A stretch of 64,000 nucleotides of DNA, taken from NCBI RefSeq assembly GCF_009755355.1, contig NZ_WQLB01000005.1, forward strand, positions 62,001 to 126,000. The letters run 5' to 3'. This document shows, piece by piece, positions 39,078-49,995 of this stretch. The DNA comes from Deinococcus arboris (GTDB lineage Bacteria > Deinococcota > Deinococci > Deinococcales > Deinococcaceae). Each line of letters opens with the position of its first letter. Position 1 is the first letter of the stretch. The position numbers and the translations under genes are program-made. The notes beneath the pieces were generated by a model. The model searched no databases, had not been told where the DNA came from, and saw only the letters and a list, made by a program, of their open reading frames with translations.

Positions 39078-39698
39078 ATGGCCAAGCGCACCGCCAGCGA
39101 TGGACCCCCAGTCAATCCACCCGGCTTTCTGGCCACCCAGGACCTCAAGGAGCGGGGCTGGACCCCGGCCCTGATTCGCCGCTTTCTGGGTGAACACGAC
39201 CAGACCCGGCCCAACGGCCTGAAAATGGGGCGCCGCCGTTTGCCGCCCGTCAAGCTGTACAGGGAAATACGGGTGTTCGAGGTGGAGCGCCAAGATACCT
39301 TCCTGGCCGCGCAGGCCCGCGCCGCCGACGCCCGTGAGCGCGCCGAACGCACCCGCGCCCAGCGGGCTCAGGTCCGGGCCGAGGCGCTGGACGCCGCCGC
39401 TGCGTCCTTCGTGCCGGTGGTGCAGCCCCAGCCGCTGCGGAAGGGCGCCGTCCGGCTGGCCCGCGCGCCCTACCTGCCGGGCTTGGAAGCCGCCCTCGAC
39501 CACCTGGCCACGCCCCTGGCCCCACTTACTGAACGAGAGCGCGCGACCCTAGCAGATGGCCTGCGCCGCCGGCTGGATGAGGCGCTGGCGACAGTCTATC
39601 CCTGGTATCCCCATCCAGATGGCAGCAAGTCGGACGACCGACCGCCAAAGGGCAGCACCGCCAAGCCCAGTGACTGGCGCACCTGGGAGTGGGATTGA
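39078..39698 (+). CDS. Uncharacterised protein, charged coiled-coil centre
   Basis: 206 residues, no signal or membrane segment. The N-terminal third (FLATQDLKERGWTPALIRRFLGEHDQTRPN..LPPVKLYREIRVFEVE) looks like a compact domain that recurs in proteins recognising a tRNA- or DNA-like target, but I cannot name it. The middle (about 75-115) is an Arg/Ala/Glu helix, and the C-terminus is a Pro/Trp-rich tail. It follows the GNAT gene by 6 nt and is probably in the ybeY operon. Confidence 0.7.
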   Translation: MAKRTASDGPPVNPPGFLATQDLKERGWTPALIRRFLGEHDQTRPNGLKMGRRRLPPVKLYREIRVFEVERQDTFLAAQARAADARERAERTRAQRAQVRAEALDAAAASFVPVVQPQPLRKGAVRLARAPYLPGLEAALDHLATPLAPLTERERATLADGLRRRLDEALATVYPWYPHPDGSKSDDRPPKGSTAKPSDWRTWEWD

Positions 39699-39699
39699 T

Positions 39700-39775
39700 A
39701 CGAACTCCGATTGAATCCAACAGAACGCCGGATGAAGTCCGGGCAGAACGAGCGAGAAAGCAGACAGACACTGCG
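39700..39775. repeat. Possible third, diverged member of the dispersed repeat
   Basis: Sequence right after the unknown ORF contains GATGAAGTCCGGG and GCGAGAA in the same order as the reverse complement of the region flanking copy A (GATGAACTCCGGG, GCGAGAA). Similarity is partial, so membership is uncertain. Confidence 0.35.
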
Positions 39776-39906
39776 TTATGGAGGCCCAGCCAGCAAGGTG
39801 CCCGCTGTGCCCTAATTGAGCCGAATCTGTCTGAAAGGCTTATAGAAAACGGCCAGCACAGCTCAGAGTCGATTTGATCTTCGAGCGTCCGCCTTAAATT
39901 GACAGC

Positions 39907-39935
39907 AAAAGGCCCCTCCTTAAACAAGAAGGGGC
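39907..39935 (-). terminator. Terminator of the TspO-like gene
   Basis: On the minus strand GCCCCTTCTT pairs with AAGGAGGGGC across a 4-nt loop (39912-39935 on the plus strand), followed by CTTTT. Confidence 0.75.
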
Positions 39936-39953
39936 TGAAGAGATTCCTCTACT

Positions 39954-40706
39954 TTACAGGGCGGCTCGGCGGCCCCGCACACTGACCAGGCCGCCCAGCA
40001 CGACCAGCGCGCCGGCCAAGGCCACACCAGCGCCGACCAGGCCTACTTCTGTGCGGGCCACATAGACTCCGTAGAACGCCCACAGCAGCACCGCCGCAAA
40101 AGCGTAGTCATGAAAGCGCATCAGGAAAAACACGCCCACCACGGCCGCAATCACGACCAGCAGCGCCGACCACAGCGGCGCACTCAGGCCCAAGGCGCCG
40201 GCCGTCACGCCCACACTGACCAGAAAGGCGGTGATATTCGCCATCGTGGCCACGCTGATCCAGGCCAGGTAGAGGCTGGTCGGCACCTGCAGGGCCCAGG
40301 CTTCAGCCCCCAGCGGGCGCAGATCGTGCACTGCCAGGTACAGCCAGACCAAGCTGCCCAGCAGAGCCAGCATGATGGGGACACTCAGAACGATATTCAG
40401 GCTCTGAAAGGCCAGAAGCCACGCACTGTTCAGCAGGTTAGCCAGGAGAAAGGGCCAGAACAGGCGGTCGTAGCGCGGGGCGCGCTGGGCCGGCAGCGCC
40501 TGATACACCGCGAACACCAGCAGCCCCAGGAAGATAGGTCCCCACACCGCGAAGGTCAGGCCCGCCGGGGTAAAAGCGTTGGGCAGCGAATCGCTCACCG
40601 CCTTGTTGCTGTTCCCAAAGAGTGGCAGCGCATTGCTCAGATAATTCATGACGAGCGTCAGCACCGTGGCCAGCAGCAAAGTCACCTGTCGCGCAAATCC
40701 GGTCAT
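39954..40706 (-). CDS. TspO/MBR-like membrane protein
   Basis: 250 residues with about eight hydrophobic segments. FTPAGLTFAVWGPIFLGLLVFAVYQ, NLLNSAWLLAFQS and PTSLYLAWISVATMANITAFL match the long tryptophan-rich sensory protein/TspO-like group; core TspO is about 155 residues, so this has extra C-terminal helices. TspO proteins bind porphyrins and sterols; whether this long type does is unknown. TACCGT 6 nt before ATG 40706 is a leaderless box. Confidence 0.78.
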   Translation of the reverse strand: MTGFARQVTLLLATVLTLVMNYLSNALPLFGNSNKAVSDSLPNAFTPAGLTFAVWGPIFLGLLVFAVYQALPAQRAPRYDRLFWPFLLANLLNSAWLLAFQSLNIVLSVPIMLALLGSLVWLYLAVHDLRPLGAEAWALQVPTSLYLAWISVATMANITAFLVSVGVTAGALGLSAPLWSALLVVIAAVVGVFFLMRFHDYAFAAVLLWAFYGVYVARTEVGLVGAGVALAGALVVLGGLVSVRGRRAAL

Positions 40707-40712
40707 GGCTCC

Positions 40713-40718
40713 ACGGTA
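40713..40718 (-). promoter_or_regulatory. Leaderless -10 box (TACCGT)
   Basis: Minus strand: TACCGT, 6 nt, ATG 40706. Confidence 0.45.
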
Positions 40719-40742
40719 AGCAGCGGGAAGCCGCCCAAGATG

Positions 40743-41528
40743 TCAGCTGGGCAACGGTCGGCTTGAGCTGGCCTTGAGCTTCGCCCCTTCTCGCCGGGCC
40801 GCCACGGTTAGGCAGGCCGCTGCCAGCGGCAAAAGACCGCGCGTCTGCCGCGTCAGCAGGCCGACCATCAACGCCGCCGCTGCCACCTGCCGCGCCCGCT
40901 GCACTTCAGCGGCGCGCACCGGGCGCCCGGCACGGTCACAGACACTCTGCACCGCTTCGGGGGCCGTCAGGGTGCCCGTCAGGGGCAGGGCTGCCAGGCT
41001 GAGACCTGCACCTAACCACGACCAGCGGCCGCCAGTCGTCAGGGTGGGCAGCAGCGCCCCCATCAGCGGCACGGCGCTACGGGCGCTGGGGGTCAGCAGC
41101 GGCGCTGCTCCTGCCACTGCGGCGCCCACCTGGCCGCCTGTGCCCGCTGTCAGCAGCCCCTGCACCAACAGGCCGGTGAGGTCGCTTTGGGTGGCCGCCT
41201 GGCCGGTGGTGCCGGCGATCACCCGCAAGCCACTGAGGGCGGTCAGGCTGGGCAGCAGGATTGCCAGAGTGCCTGGCCGACCCAGCAGGACCAGCGCCGC
41301 CGCCACGGGCAGGGCGGCGTTGGCGGTCTGGGGGTAATCGGGGTCCAGCTCGCGTGCCGTGGCCCAGGCGGCAAAGGCGGCGCCGCCTGCGCTGAGAGCC
41401 TGGGGCCAACTCTGGCCCCGGCGCCGGGCCAGCAACGTGACCCCCAGCAGGCCCAACGCCGCCAGCCGATTTGACCCATACCGAAAATCCAGGGGACGTG
41501 CCAGCGCCGAGGGAGACAGAGCAGCCAT
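40743..41528 (-). CDS. Uncharacterised Ala/Leu-rich membrane protein
   Basis: 261 residues from ATG 41528 with several weak hydrophobic segments (for example LAALGLLGVTLLA, ALPVAAALVLLGRPG, LAILLPSLTALSGL, LLPTLTTGGRWSWLGAGLSLAALPL). No family recognised. ATG 41528 has TACGGT 5 nt upstream; ATG 41597 would add 23 residues rich in Arg and Leu. It ends 37 bp upstream of the TspO-like start on the same strand. Confidence 0.6.
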   Translation of the reverse strand: MAALSPSALARPLDFRYGSNRLAALGLLGVTLLARRRGQSWPQALSAGGAAFAAWATARELDPDYPQTANAALPVAAALVLLGRPGTLAILLPSLTALSGLRVIAGTTGQAATQSDLTGLLVQGLLTAGTGGQVGAAVAGAAPLLTPSARSAVPLMGALLPTLTTGGRWSWLGAGLSLAALPLTGTLTAPEAVQSVCDRAGRPVRAAEVQRARQVAAAALMVGLLTRQTRGLLPLAAACLTVAARREGAKLKASSSRPLPS

Positions 41529-42066
41529 ACGGCACCGTACCCGCAGGCGGGCGAGGCCGCGTTCAAGCCTCAAGACACGCTCAAGCGCCGAGAGCATATG
41601 AAGTTCCCTCACTGACAGCAGTGTGAGTCTGAGTTGAGACGTCGGCGGTGTGCCTGGCTGGCAGCCCAACCACTTCGCCCGCAGTCAATGGAAGGAGCGT
41701 TACTTGGCTGCCCTCGAATGAATCATGTGCGGCACGCAGCGCAACCAAGACAGTGAAGATGACTTCGGTGTCTCCGTGCATACGGTCTACACCTGGTTTT
41801 TCGACATGGTCGGTGTCTGCCCATACCGCGTATAGGGACGCGCCTGCGCTGAGTTCAGACTGACTCCGCTCTCGCTTAAGAGGGCTAGGATTGTGCCCTC
41901 AGCGCTGGTCTAAAAGCTTATAGATGAGCTAGCGAATTATAAGGAGAGGGTTAGCTTTTAAAAATATAACCCATTCCTACATCTGCAAAATTTGGCCTAT
42001 CTTCGCAGAAGGCATCTACTCAATTTTTATTAATAGATGACTTAAACTAGATCTAGGAGAACTTAT
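41529..42066. other. Lower-GC gap with a hairpin
   Basis: About 540 bp, becoming clearly AT-rich from about 41880. GGGTTA (41948-41953) pairs with TAACCC (41967-41972), and AAAAGCT/AGCTTTT flank about 40 bp near 41911-41958. No coding frame. Composition suggests foreign DNA together with the next gene. Confidence 0.4.
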
Positions 42067-42651
42067 ATGACTCAGGACAGTGAAACTTCTACTCAGCTGA
42101 ACCGCCGCACACTTATTACCGGTCTAACCGCAACAGGAATCGGGATAGGGTTCTTGAATGTAAACTCGACCGCTCAAGCCGGTGGTGCTGGCGCACCAAT
42201 GAAGATGGGTTTGACCGAACGGGATTTTCGTCTCGGTGTCATTGGTCCTGCCGAACTCTCACTCATCACGAGTCGGATCGCAGTCAGTCGTGCAACTCAG
42301 GCCAATGCCAAAGAATTTGCCGGTTTCGAACTTCGTGAAGCCGTCGCTGTCACGACAGTGCTGAAGGAGCTCGGTACACCAGTTCCGCCTATGGATGCAA
42401 AAGCAAAAGCGACTCTGACTAAAATTCAGTCTGCCGCCCCTGGGCGTGAATTTGACCTGGCCTATATCACCGCACAGCACGAGAATCACATTTTTCTACG
42501 TGACCTGGCTACGGCCTACTTGAGCAACACAGTGCCAAACGAAAAGACTTTCGCTGAACAGCAAGGTCGTCACCTTGCGACCCTCGCCCTCAATCAATTT
42601 ACAGAGCACGTTGAACTGACTGCGCGAATCCTGCGCGAATTGCAAAGCTAA
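42067..42651 (+). CDS. Tat-exported ferritin-like DUF4142 protein, low GC
   Basis: 194 residues. LNRRTLITGLTATGIGIGFL is a twin-arginine signal, followed by Ala/Gly. The mature part is all helical: LTERDFRLGVIGPAELSLITSRIAVSRATQANAKEFAGFELREAVAVTTVLKELG, then FDLAYITAQHENHIFLRDLATAYL, matching the DUF4142 ferritin-like family. AGGAGA 5 nt before the ATG. Its codons are near 50 percent GC, far below neighbouring genes, so it was probably acquired recently. Function of the family is not established. Confidence 0.82.
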   Translation: MTQDSETSTQLNRRTLITGLTATGIGIGFLNVNSTAQAGGAGAPMKMGLTERDFRLGVIGPAELSLITSRIAVSRATQANAKEFAGFELREAVAVTTVLKELGTPVPPMDAKAKATLTKIQSAAPGREFDLAYITAQHENHIFLRDLATAYLSNTVPNEKTFAEQQGRHLATLALNQFTEHVELTARILRELQS

Positions 42652-42687
42652 GAGTATAGAGGTCATCCGGCAACTCGGTCACGATGT

Positions 42688-42705
42688 GCCGCCCAGGTGG
42701 GCGGC
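42688..42705. terminator. Hairpin after DUF4142 gene
   Basis: GCCGCCCA pairs with TGGGCGGC across 2 nt (some opening of the stem is needed). No T run. Nothing else seen in 42652-42879. Confidence 0.4.
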
Positions 42706-42879
42706 CCATTGCTGTCATGCGGCCGAGGCGACGCCCGATGGGCAATCCTGGCTCCACTCATCCCCTTAGCCACGACGCGCCCCATCCGCAGTCGGCCTCG
42801 TCGCTCAGACCGTAAGGTCTTGTCCTGCTGCGTCAGTAACCTGCACCGACACGTTTCTCAGAGCACTTCAGAGTCTGCC

Positions 42880-44034
<1,155 letters not shown>

Positions 44035-44041
44035 GCCCAGG

Positions 44042-44072
44042 AGTGTAGCCGCCTGAACGCGCCGCCTATACT
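44042..44072. promoter_or_regulatory. Divergent leaderless promoters of argJ and GMC gene
   Basis: TACACT on the minus strand (44042-44047) precedes argJ by 7 nt, and TATACT on the plus strand (44067-44072) precedes ATG 44081 by 8 nt. Only 46 bp separate the two start codons. Confidence 0.5.
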
Positions 44073-44080
44073 CGCCTGGC

Positions 44081-45658
44081 ATGACAACAGAGCGCACTGG
44101 AGCAGATGTGGTGGTCGTGGGGGCCGGTTCTGGCGGCTGCGTGGCGGCGCGCCGGCTGCTGGACGCGGGCCTGCGGGTGCTGCTGCTGGAAGCCGGCGGG
44201 CCGGACCGCCACCCCCTGATCCGTGCACCTGGGGCGTTTTCAAAGCTCTTCCGCACCCCACTGGACTGGAACTTTACGACCACGCCGCAGCCGGGCGCCG
44301 CCGGCCGCACCTTCTACTGGCCGCGCGGCAAGGTGCTGGGCGGCAGCAGCGCCATCAACGCGACCATCTGGATTCGGGGCTCACGCCGCGACTACGACCG
44401 CTGGGGCGAGGGCTGGACCTGGGCCGAGGTGCTGCCGACCTTCCGCGCCCTGGAAGACTACCGGGGCGAAGCCGGCGAGACCCGCGGCACAGGTGGCCCG
44501 CTGCCCGTGGGCGCGCGCGACAGATCCCACGACCTGAGCCATGCCTTCGTGGCCTCAGCGGCGCTGGGCCTGGGCCTGAAGGCCGTGGACACCTTCAACG
44601 ATGGGGTACTGGACGGCGCCGGCCTGCTGGAAAGCAACCACCTGCGCGGTGAGCGCTACAGCGCTTTTCGCGCCTTCCTGCAACCAGTCCTGGGGCACCC
44701 GAACCTGACGGTGTTGACCGGCGCCCACGTTCTAGAACTGCTGTGGGACGGCCCGCGCGCCGCTGGAGTGCGCCTACGCTGGCAGGGCCGCACCCTGGAC
44801 GCCCCCGCTGGCGGCGTGCTGCTGACCGCTGGGGCCGTGCAGACGCCGCACCTGCTGATGCTGTCGGGCGTGGGACCCCGCACCGAACTGGCGCGCCTGA
44901 ATATTCCCGTGCGCGTGGCCCTGGATGGGGTTGGACGGGGCTTGCAGGACCACCTGGCTGTGCCCGTCATCAGCCGCTCGCGCGTGGCGTCGCTGGACAG
45001 CGGGCACCCCGCCGCCGCCCTGGCCCAGTACGCCTGGAACCGCAGCGGGCCCCTCAGCAGCAACATTGCCGAGGCCGCCGCCTTTTCTCATGCCCGCCCC
45101 GGCCTGGACCCAGCCGGCGACCCCGACCTGCAATTTCACTTTGGCCCGGCGTACTTCCGCGACCACGGTTTTCAGACGGCGCGTGGCGCGCACTTCTCGG
45201 TAGGGCCGGTGCTGGTGGATGTCCACAGCCGGGGCCAGATCACGCTGGCCTCACGCGACCCCTTCGCGGCGCCCACCATTGACCCGCAGTACCTGACCGA
45301 CGAGCGGGACGTGCAAAGCCTGGTGGCCGGCGTGCGGCAGGCGCGCGAGATTGCAGGCGCCCCTCCGCTGGCCCGCCTGCGCGGCGCTGAGGTTCTGCCC
45401 GGCGAGGGCGTGCGCAGCGAGGCCGCTCTGCGCCGGTATGTGCAGGAGGAGTGTTCGACCCTGTACCACCCGGTCGGGACGGCGGCGCTGGGCGACGGAG
45501 AGCACGCGGTGGTGGACCGCCGGCTAGCGGTGCAAGGTACCCAGGGCCTGTGGGTGGGGGACGCCAGTGTGATGCCCCGCATCATCCACGCGAATACCAA
45601 CGCCACCGCCATGATGATTGGCGCCCGAGCCGCCGAATTTGTGGAAGCTGGGCTTTGA
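44081..45658 (+). CDS. GMC-family FAD oxidoreductase
   Basis: 525 residues. FAD motif VVVGAGSGGCVAARRLLDAGLRVLLLEAGG (GxGxxG, residues about 11-16), GMC signature 1 PRGKVLGGSSAINATIWIRG, signature 2 GAVQTPHLLMLSGVGPR, and the catalytic His in YHPVGTAALG with NTNATAMMIG at the end. The family covers choline, glucose and alcohol dehydrogenases and oxidases; the close match of signatures to BetA-like enzymes suggests an alcohol dehydrogenase, but the substrate is open and no betaine genes are nearby. Confidence 0.92.
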   Translation: MTTERTGADVVVVGAGSGGCVAARRLLDAGLRVLLLEAGGPDRHPLIRAPGAFSKLFRTPLDWNFTTTPQPGAAGRTFYWPRGKVLGGSSAINATIWIRGSRRDYDRWGEGWTWAEVLPTFRALEDYRGEAGETRGTGGPLPVGARDRSHDLSHAFVASAALGLGLKAVDTFNDGVLDGAGLLESNHLRGERYSAFRAFLQPVLGHPNLTVLTGAHVLELLWDGPRAAGVRLRWQGRTLDAPAGGVLLTAGAVQTPHLLMLSGVGPRTELARLNIPVRVALDGVGRGLQDHLAVPVISRSRVASLDSGHPAAALAQYAWNRSGPLSSNIAEAAAFSHARPGLDPAGDPDLQFHFGPAYFRDHGFQTARGAHFSVGPVLVDVHSRGQITLASRDPFAAPTIDPQYLTDERDVQSLVAGVRQAREIAGAPPLARLRGAEVLPGEGVRSEAALRRYVQEECSTLYHPVGTAALGDGEHAVVDRRLAVQGTQGLWVGDASVMPRIIHANTNATAMMIGARAAEFVEAGL

Positions 45659-45800
45659 GGAGGGCGCCGCTTTTCCCTCTCAAGCTGATTGGCACAGGCA
45701 TCATTTCAAAGGTCTCACCTTGCCCAGCAGCTTTAGAAGAAAATCACGCGGCCTCGCACGTTCCTCATGTCGGCTTCATGAGCACCTGGGGCCGGGCGGG

Positions 45801-45806
45801 TAGGGT
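45801..45806 (+). promoter_or_regulatory. Possible leaderless -10 box (TAGGGT)
   Basis: TAGGGT, 9 nt, ATG 45816; spacing is at the long end. Confidence 0.3.
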
Positions 45807-45815
45807 GGCACAGAC

Positions 45816-46340
45816 ATGAGCCGTTTTCTTGCCCTGACGCTGACCGCCCTTCTGACGGCGGCCACCGCCGCCAGCGCCGTGCCTGTAAAGCTGGGCAGCG
45901 TGCCGGTCACGGTTGAACCCAACGCGAAACTCCTGACGCTGAGCGCCGCTGGCATCCGCACGGCCTTTCCTTCGGCCGCTGGGCGCCCCGACGCCGTGTT
46001 CATGACCGAGGACCGTAAGGTCAGCGTGGCCTTCGAGTGGCGCACCAGCAAACTGGCCCAGACCGAAGTGGCCAAGCTGGTCGAGCAGTTTCCTGGTGTG
46101 ATTCGCGCGCAGGTGCCCAACGTCAAGACCCTGAAGGCCAGTCTGGTGCAGTTGGGCGGCTCGCCGTGGGCGCAGTTCGTGTTCACCACGCCGGGCCAGG
46201 GGGACGAGTTGCGCCGCGAACTGATGGTCACCAGCGTGGCCGGGCGCATGCTGGTGGTCACGATTGCGGGCAACGTCAAGGACTACTCAAAGAATGAAGC
46301 AGTGGTCCGCAATCTGACCAACAGCGTCCGCGTGAACTAA
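45816..46340 (+). CDS. Secreted uncharacterised protein
   Basis: 174 residues with a signal peptide (RFLALTLTALLTAATAASA). The mature part is a single alpha/beta domain: VPVTVEPNAKLLTLSAAGIRTAFPS, VFMTEDRKVSVAFEWRTSKLAQTEVAKLVEQFPGVIRAQVP, and WAQFVFTTPGQGDELRRELMVTSVAGRMLVVTIAGN. The pattern of a surfactant-like or lipid-associated fold (strand, helix, strand pairs) resembles DUF1795/PsbP-like domains, weakly. Terminator downstream; single-gene unit. Confidence 0.75.
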   Translation: MSRFLALTLTALLTAATAASAVPVKLGSVPVTVEPNAKLLTLSAAGIRTAFPSAAGRPDAVFMTEDRKVSVAFEWRTSKLAQTEVAKLVEQFPGVIRAQVPNVKTLKASLVQLGGSPWAQFVFTTPGQGDELRRELMVTSVAGRMLVVTIAGNVKDYSKNEAVVRNLTNSVRVN

Positions 46341-46361
46341 CCGGAGCGCTTGCCCTCTTCT

Positions 46362-46388
46362 CCCCCGCCCTGTGGTGGGGGCGTTTTT
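46362..46388 (+). terminator. Terminator after secreted protein gene
   Basis: CCCCCGCC pairs with GGTGGGGG (one G-T pair), followed by CGTTTTT. The rest of the gap to 46610 shows nothing recognised. Confidence 0.75.
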
Positions 46389-46610
46389 ATGTCCTGCCAG
46401 ATAGGGGCAGATGTTGGTCACAACGCCAGAGAAGTGTTCGGCGGCCAACGTCCTTAGCCCCCTTTCCCTGCTTTGTTCGGCTTGATGGCATTCTGGCTGG
46501 TCGGGAAGCAAACAGAGTTGAACAGTTGCAGCGAGCAGAAGCCAACGCCAAGTCGTACCAGTGAACCAGACCCAGCCTCCGCCCCAGCACTTCTAACAAG
46601 TCCCTCGTAT

Positions 46611-46616
46611 TACCCT
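46611..46616 (+). promoter_or_regulatory. Leaderless -10 box (TACCCT)
   Basis: TACCCT, 7 nt, GTG 46624. Confidence 0.4.
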
Positions 46617-46623
46617 ACAGGCC

Positions 46624-47364
46624 GTGAACTACGACGATTTCGCTGACCTGTACGACCACCAGTACGACGTCTACCGCGACGACCTGCATTACTATGCGCG
46701 GGTGGCCGAGCGGTCAGCGGGGCCACTGCTGGAAATCGGTTCAGGGACTGGGCGGGTCACAGCATTCCTGGCCCGGCGCGGTGCGGATGTCGTGGGCCTG
46801 GAGCCCAGCGCCCGCATGATTGAGCGGGCCGAGGCGCGGGCGGCACAGGACGGCCTCAAGGTGCGTTTTGTGCAGGGGGACGCCCGCACCTTCAAATTTG
46901 AGACACGCTTTGCCACCGTCATCGCTCCCTTCAACGCCCTGATGCACCTGTACACGCCGGGCGAACAGTTGCAGGCGTTGGAAAATATTCACGCGCACCT
47001 ACACACGGGCGGCACTTTTACCTTTGACTTGTATGTGCCGCGCTTTGGCAAACCGAATACCGTGCGCCACGAGGGCGAAACCTTTCACGCGCCGGACGGC
47101 GGCCGCACCGACGTCTTTCTGGTGCAGCGCCATGACAAGCCGCGCCAGCACATCACCACTGAATACCACGTAGATACCACGGCCCCGGACGGCACCCTGA
47201 GTCGGCGCCACTACACTCTGACCCAGCGCTACTACACTCGCTACGAGGTGGAGTGGCTGCTGCGCTTTGCTGGATTCGAGAGCCCGCGCGTCAGCGGTTC
47301 GTTTCAAGGGGGCCCGCTGGAAGCGAGCAGCGACGTGATGGTCTTTACAACCAGGGCGCTGTAG
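46624..47364 (+). CDS. Class I SAM-dependent methyltransferase
   Basis: 246 residues. Motif I LLEIGSGTGRVTAFLARRGADVVGLEPSARMIERA (about 36-70) binds AdoMet; QGDARTF and FATVIAPFNALMHLYTPGEQLQAL follow. An inserted C-terminal beta sheet (FTFDLYVPRFGKPNTVRHEGETF..TEYHVDTTAPDGTLSRRHYTLTQRYYTRYEVEWLLRFAGF) is typical of the Methyltransf_25/SAM group with small-molecule substrates. The substrate is unknown. Its 3' end overlaps the convergent gene by 20 bp. Confidence 0.88.
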   Translation: MNYDDFADLYDHQYDVYRDDLHYYARVAERSAGPLLEIGSGTGRVTAFLARRGADVVGLEPSARMIERAEARAAQDGLKVRFVQGDARTFKFETRFATVIAPFNALMHLYTPGEQLQALENIHAHLHTGGTFTFDLYVPRFGKPNTVRHEGETFHAPDGGRTDVFLVQRHDKPRQHITTEYHVDTTAPDGTLSRRHYTLTQRYYTRYEVEWLLRFAGFESPRVSGSFQGGPLEASSDVMVFTTRAL

Positions 47365-47917
47365 GCGTGGAAAAGGTGCAGCGGCTCTGGACAGCAGGCC
47401 AGCTGACATCCATGCCCGCGCGGTCTCTGCCAGCAACGTTCAGGCCGTCCCCGTCCGCCCAGCCGAGCTTGAATAGACCGATCCAGCGCTCCTGATACCC
47501 CAGCTGGGCCTGCCAGTCCTGCCCACTCAGGCCCTGAATCTGGGCCACCTGCCCCGGCGTGACGCGGCTACAGACCCGCAGATAAGTCAGGACCACCCTC
47601 ACCACCGCTTCTTTCTGCGCGGCACTGGGCACAGGGACCGGGACCCAGGCCATGACACCATCGATGCGGTCCAGATTTGAATTCACAGCCTTTAGTCCAG
47701 CACTCGTGGTGAGATAAACCTGAACCCTCGTCCCGCGCACATTGACTTGAAGCTTAGCCGTGTAAGGCGTGAACCCAAGGTCATCCGTCGGCGTCACCCT
47801 TATGCCTGAACTGCCTGGTACCCAGCGCAGCACTTCATTGCGGGTGATCAGGTCTGTTCCACCCGCCGACGCTCCAGAGATCAGGGCAGAACACAACAGA
47901 CAGACGGCGCGGCGCAT
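47345..47917 (-). CDS. Secreted uncharacterised protein
   Basis: 190 residues with a signal peptide (RRAVCLLCSALISGASAGG). The mature part begins with a beta-rich stretch (VLRWVPGSSGIRVTPTDDLGFTPYTAKLQVNVRGTRVQVYLTTSAG), then a helical stretch with a conserved-looking Cys, and ends with WQAQLGYQERWIGLFKLGWADGDGLNVAG. I recognise no family. CAGACT 7 nt before ATG 47917 may be its leaderless box. The start at 47953 would put 12 residues ahead of the signal peptide. Confidence 0.65.
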   Translation of the reverse strand: MRRAVCLLCSALISGASAGGTDLITRNEVLRWVPGSSGIRVTPTDDLGFTPYTAKLQVNVRGTRVQVYLTTSAGLKAVNSNLDRIDGVMAWVPVPVPSAAQKEAVVRVVLTYLRVCSRVTPGQVAQIQGLSGQDWQAQLGYQERWIGLFKLGWADGDGLNVAGRDRAGMDVSWPAVQSRCTFSTPTAPWL

Positions 47918-47987
47918 GACCGCCAGTCTGCCCCGCCCTCCACATAGCTTCAAGCGAGGTTGCCTTTGTCAGCTAGAGTCGGCAAGC

Positions 47988-49592
<1,605 letters not shown>

Positions 49593-49598
49593 AGCGGC

Positions 49599-49604
49599 AG
49601 GCTA
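49599..49604 (-). promoter_or_regulatory. Leaderless -10 box (TAGCCT) of ggt
   Basis: Minus strand: TAGCCT, 6 nt, GTG 49592. Confidence 0.5.
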
Positions 49605-49661
49605 GCGCGTTCGGGAAAAAGGAGGCCCCAGGTAGTCAGCGTGGAGAGGCGGGTGTCTCCG

Positions 49662-49823
49662 TCAGCTTGCGCCGCTGAAACGACTCCCCACCACCGGCTC
49701 TTCGATCAGAGTCAGGCGCACCTCGTCATCTTGGAAGAAGCGGCGCGTAGACAGGGGCTCCGTTGAAGTGAAGAGGGGGGCCTGCCCTTGAGTCAGCAGC
49801 AAAACCCCGCTGTCCTGTCGCAT
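49662..49823 (-). CDS. Possible small protein of 53 residues
   Basis: A minus-strand frame from ATG 49823 reads MRQDSGVLLLTQGQAPLF.. and ends EEPVVGSRFSGAS, with mostly GC-ending codons over its length. No proper Shine-Dalgarno spacing or leaderless box is seen, and no family is recognised. It lies in the gap between ggt and pfkB and may be spurious. Confidence 0.3.
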   Translation of the reverse strand: MRQDSGVLLLTQGQAPLFTSTEPLSTRRFFQDDEVRLTLIEEPVVGSRFSGAS

Positions 49824-49948
49824 TCCTGGTTTCGGGCGGTCGGCCCACCCCTTACATGAAGTGTCGTTCGATTTCTTCTCGTCCCGCTGCGCGCCTTGGC
49901 CAGGAAGGTGGTCTGGCCGGAATAAGACCTTTCGCTCCCACCAACACA

Positions 49949-49982
49949 ACTGCCCGCCGCGTCATCAGGACGGGCGGGCAGT
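49949..49982. terminator. Hairpin downstream of pfkB-like gene
   Basis: ACTGCCCGCC (49949-49958) pairs perfectly with GGCGGGCAGT (49973-49982), 13 bp after the pfkB stop. No strong T run follows. Confidence 0.6.
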
Positions 49983-49995
49983 GTCTAGACCCTCG

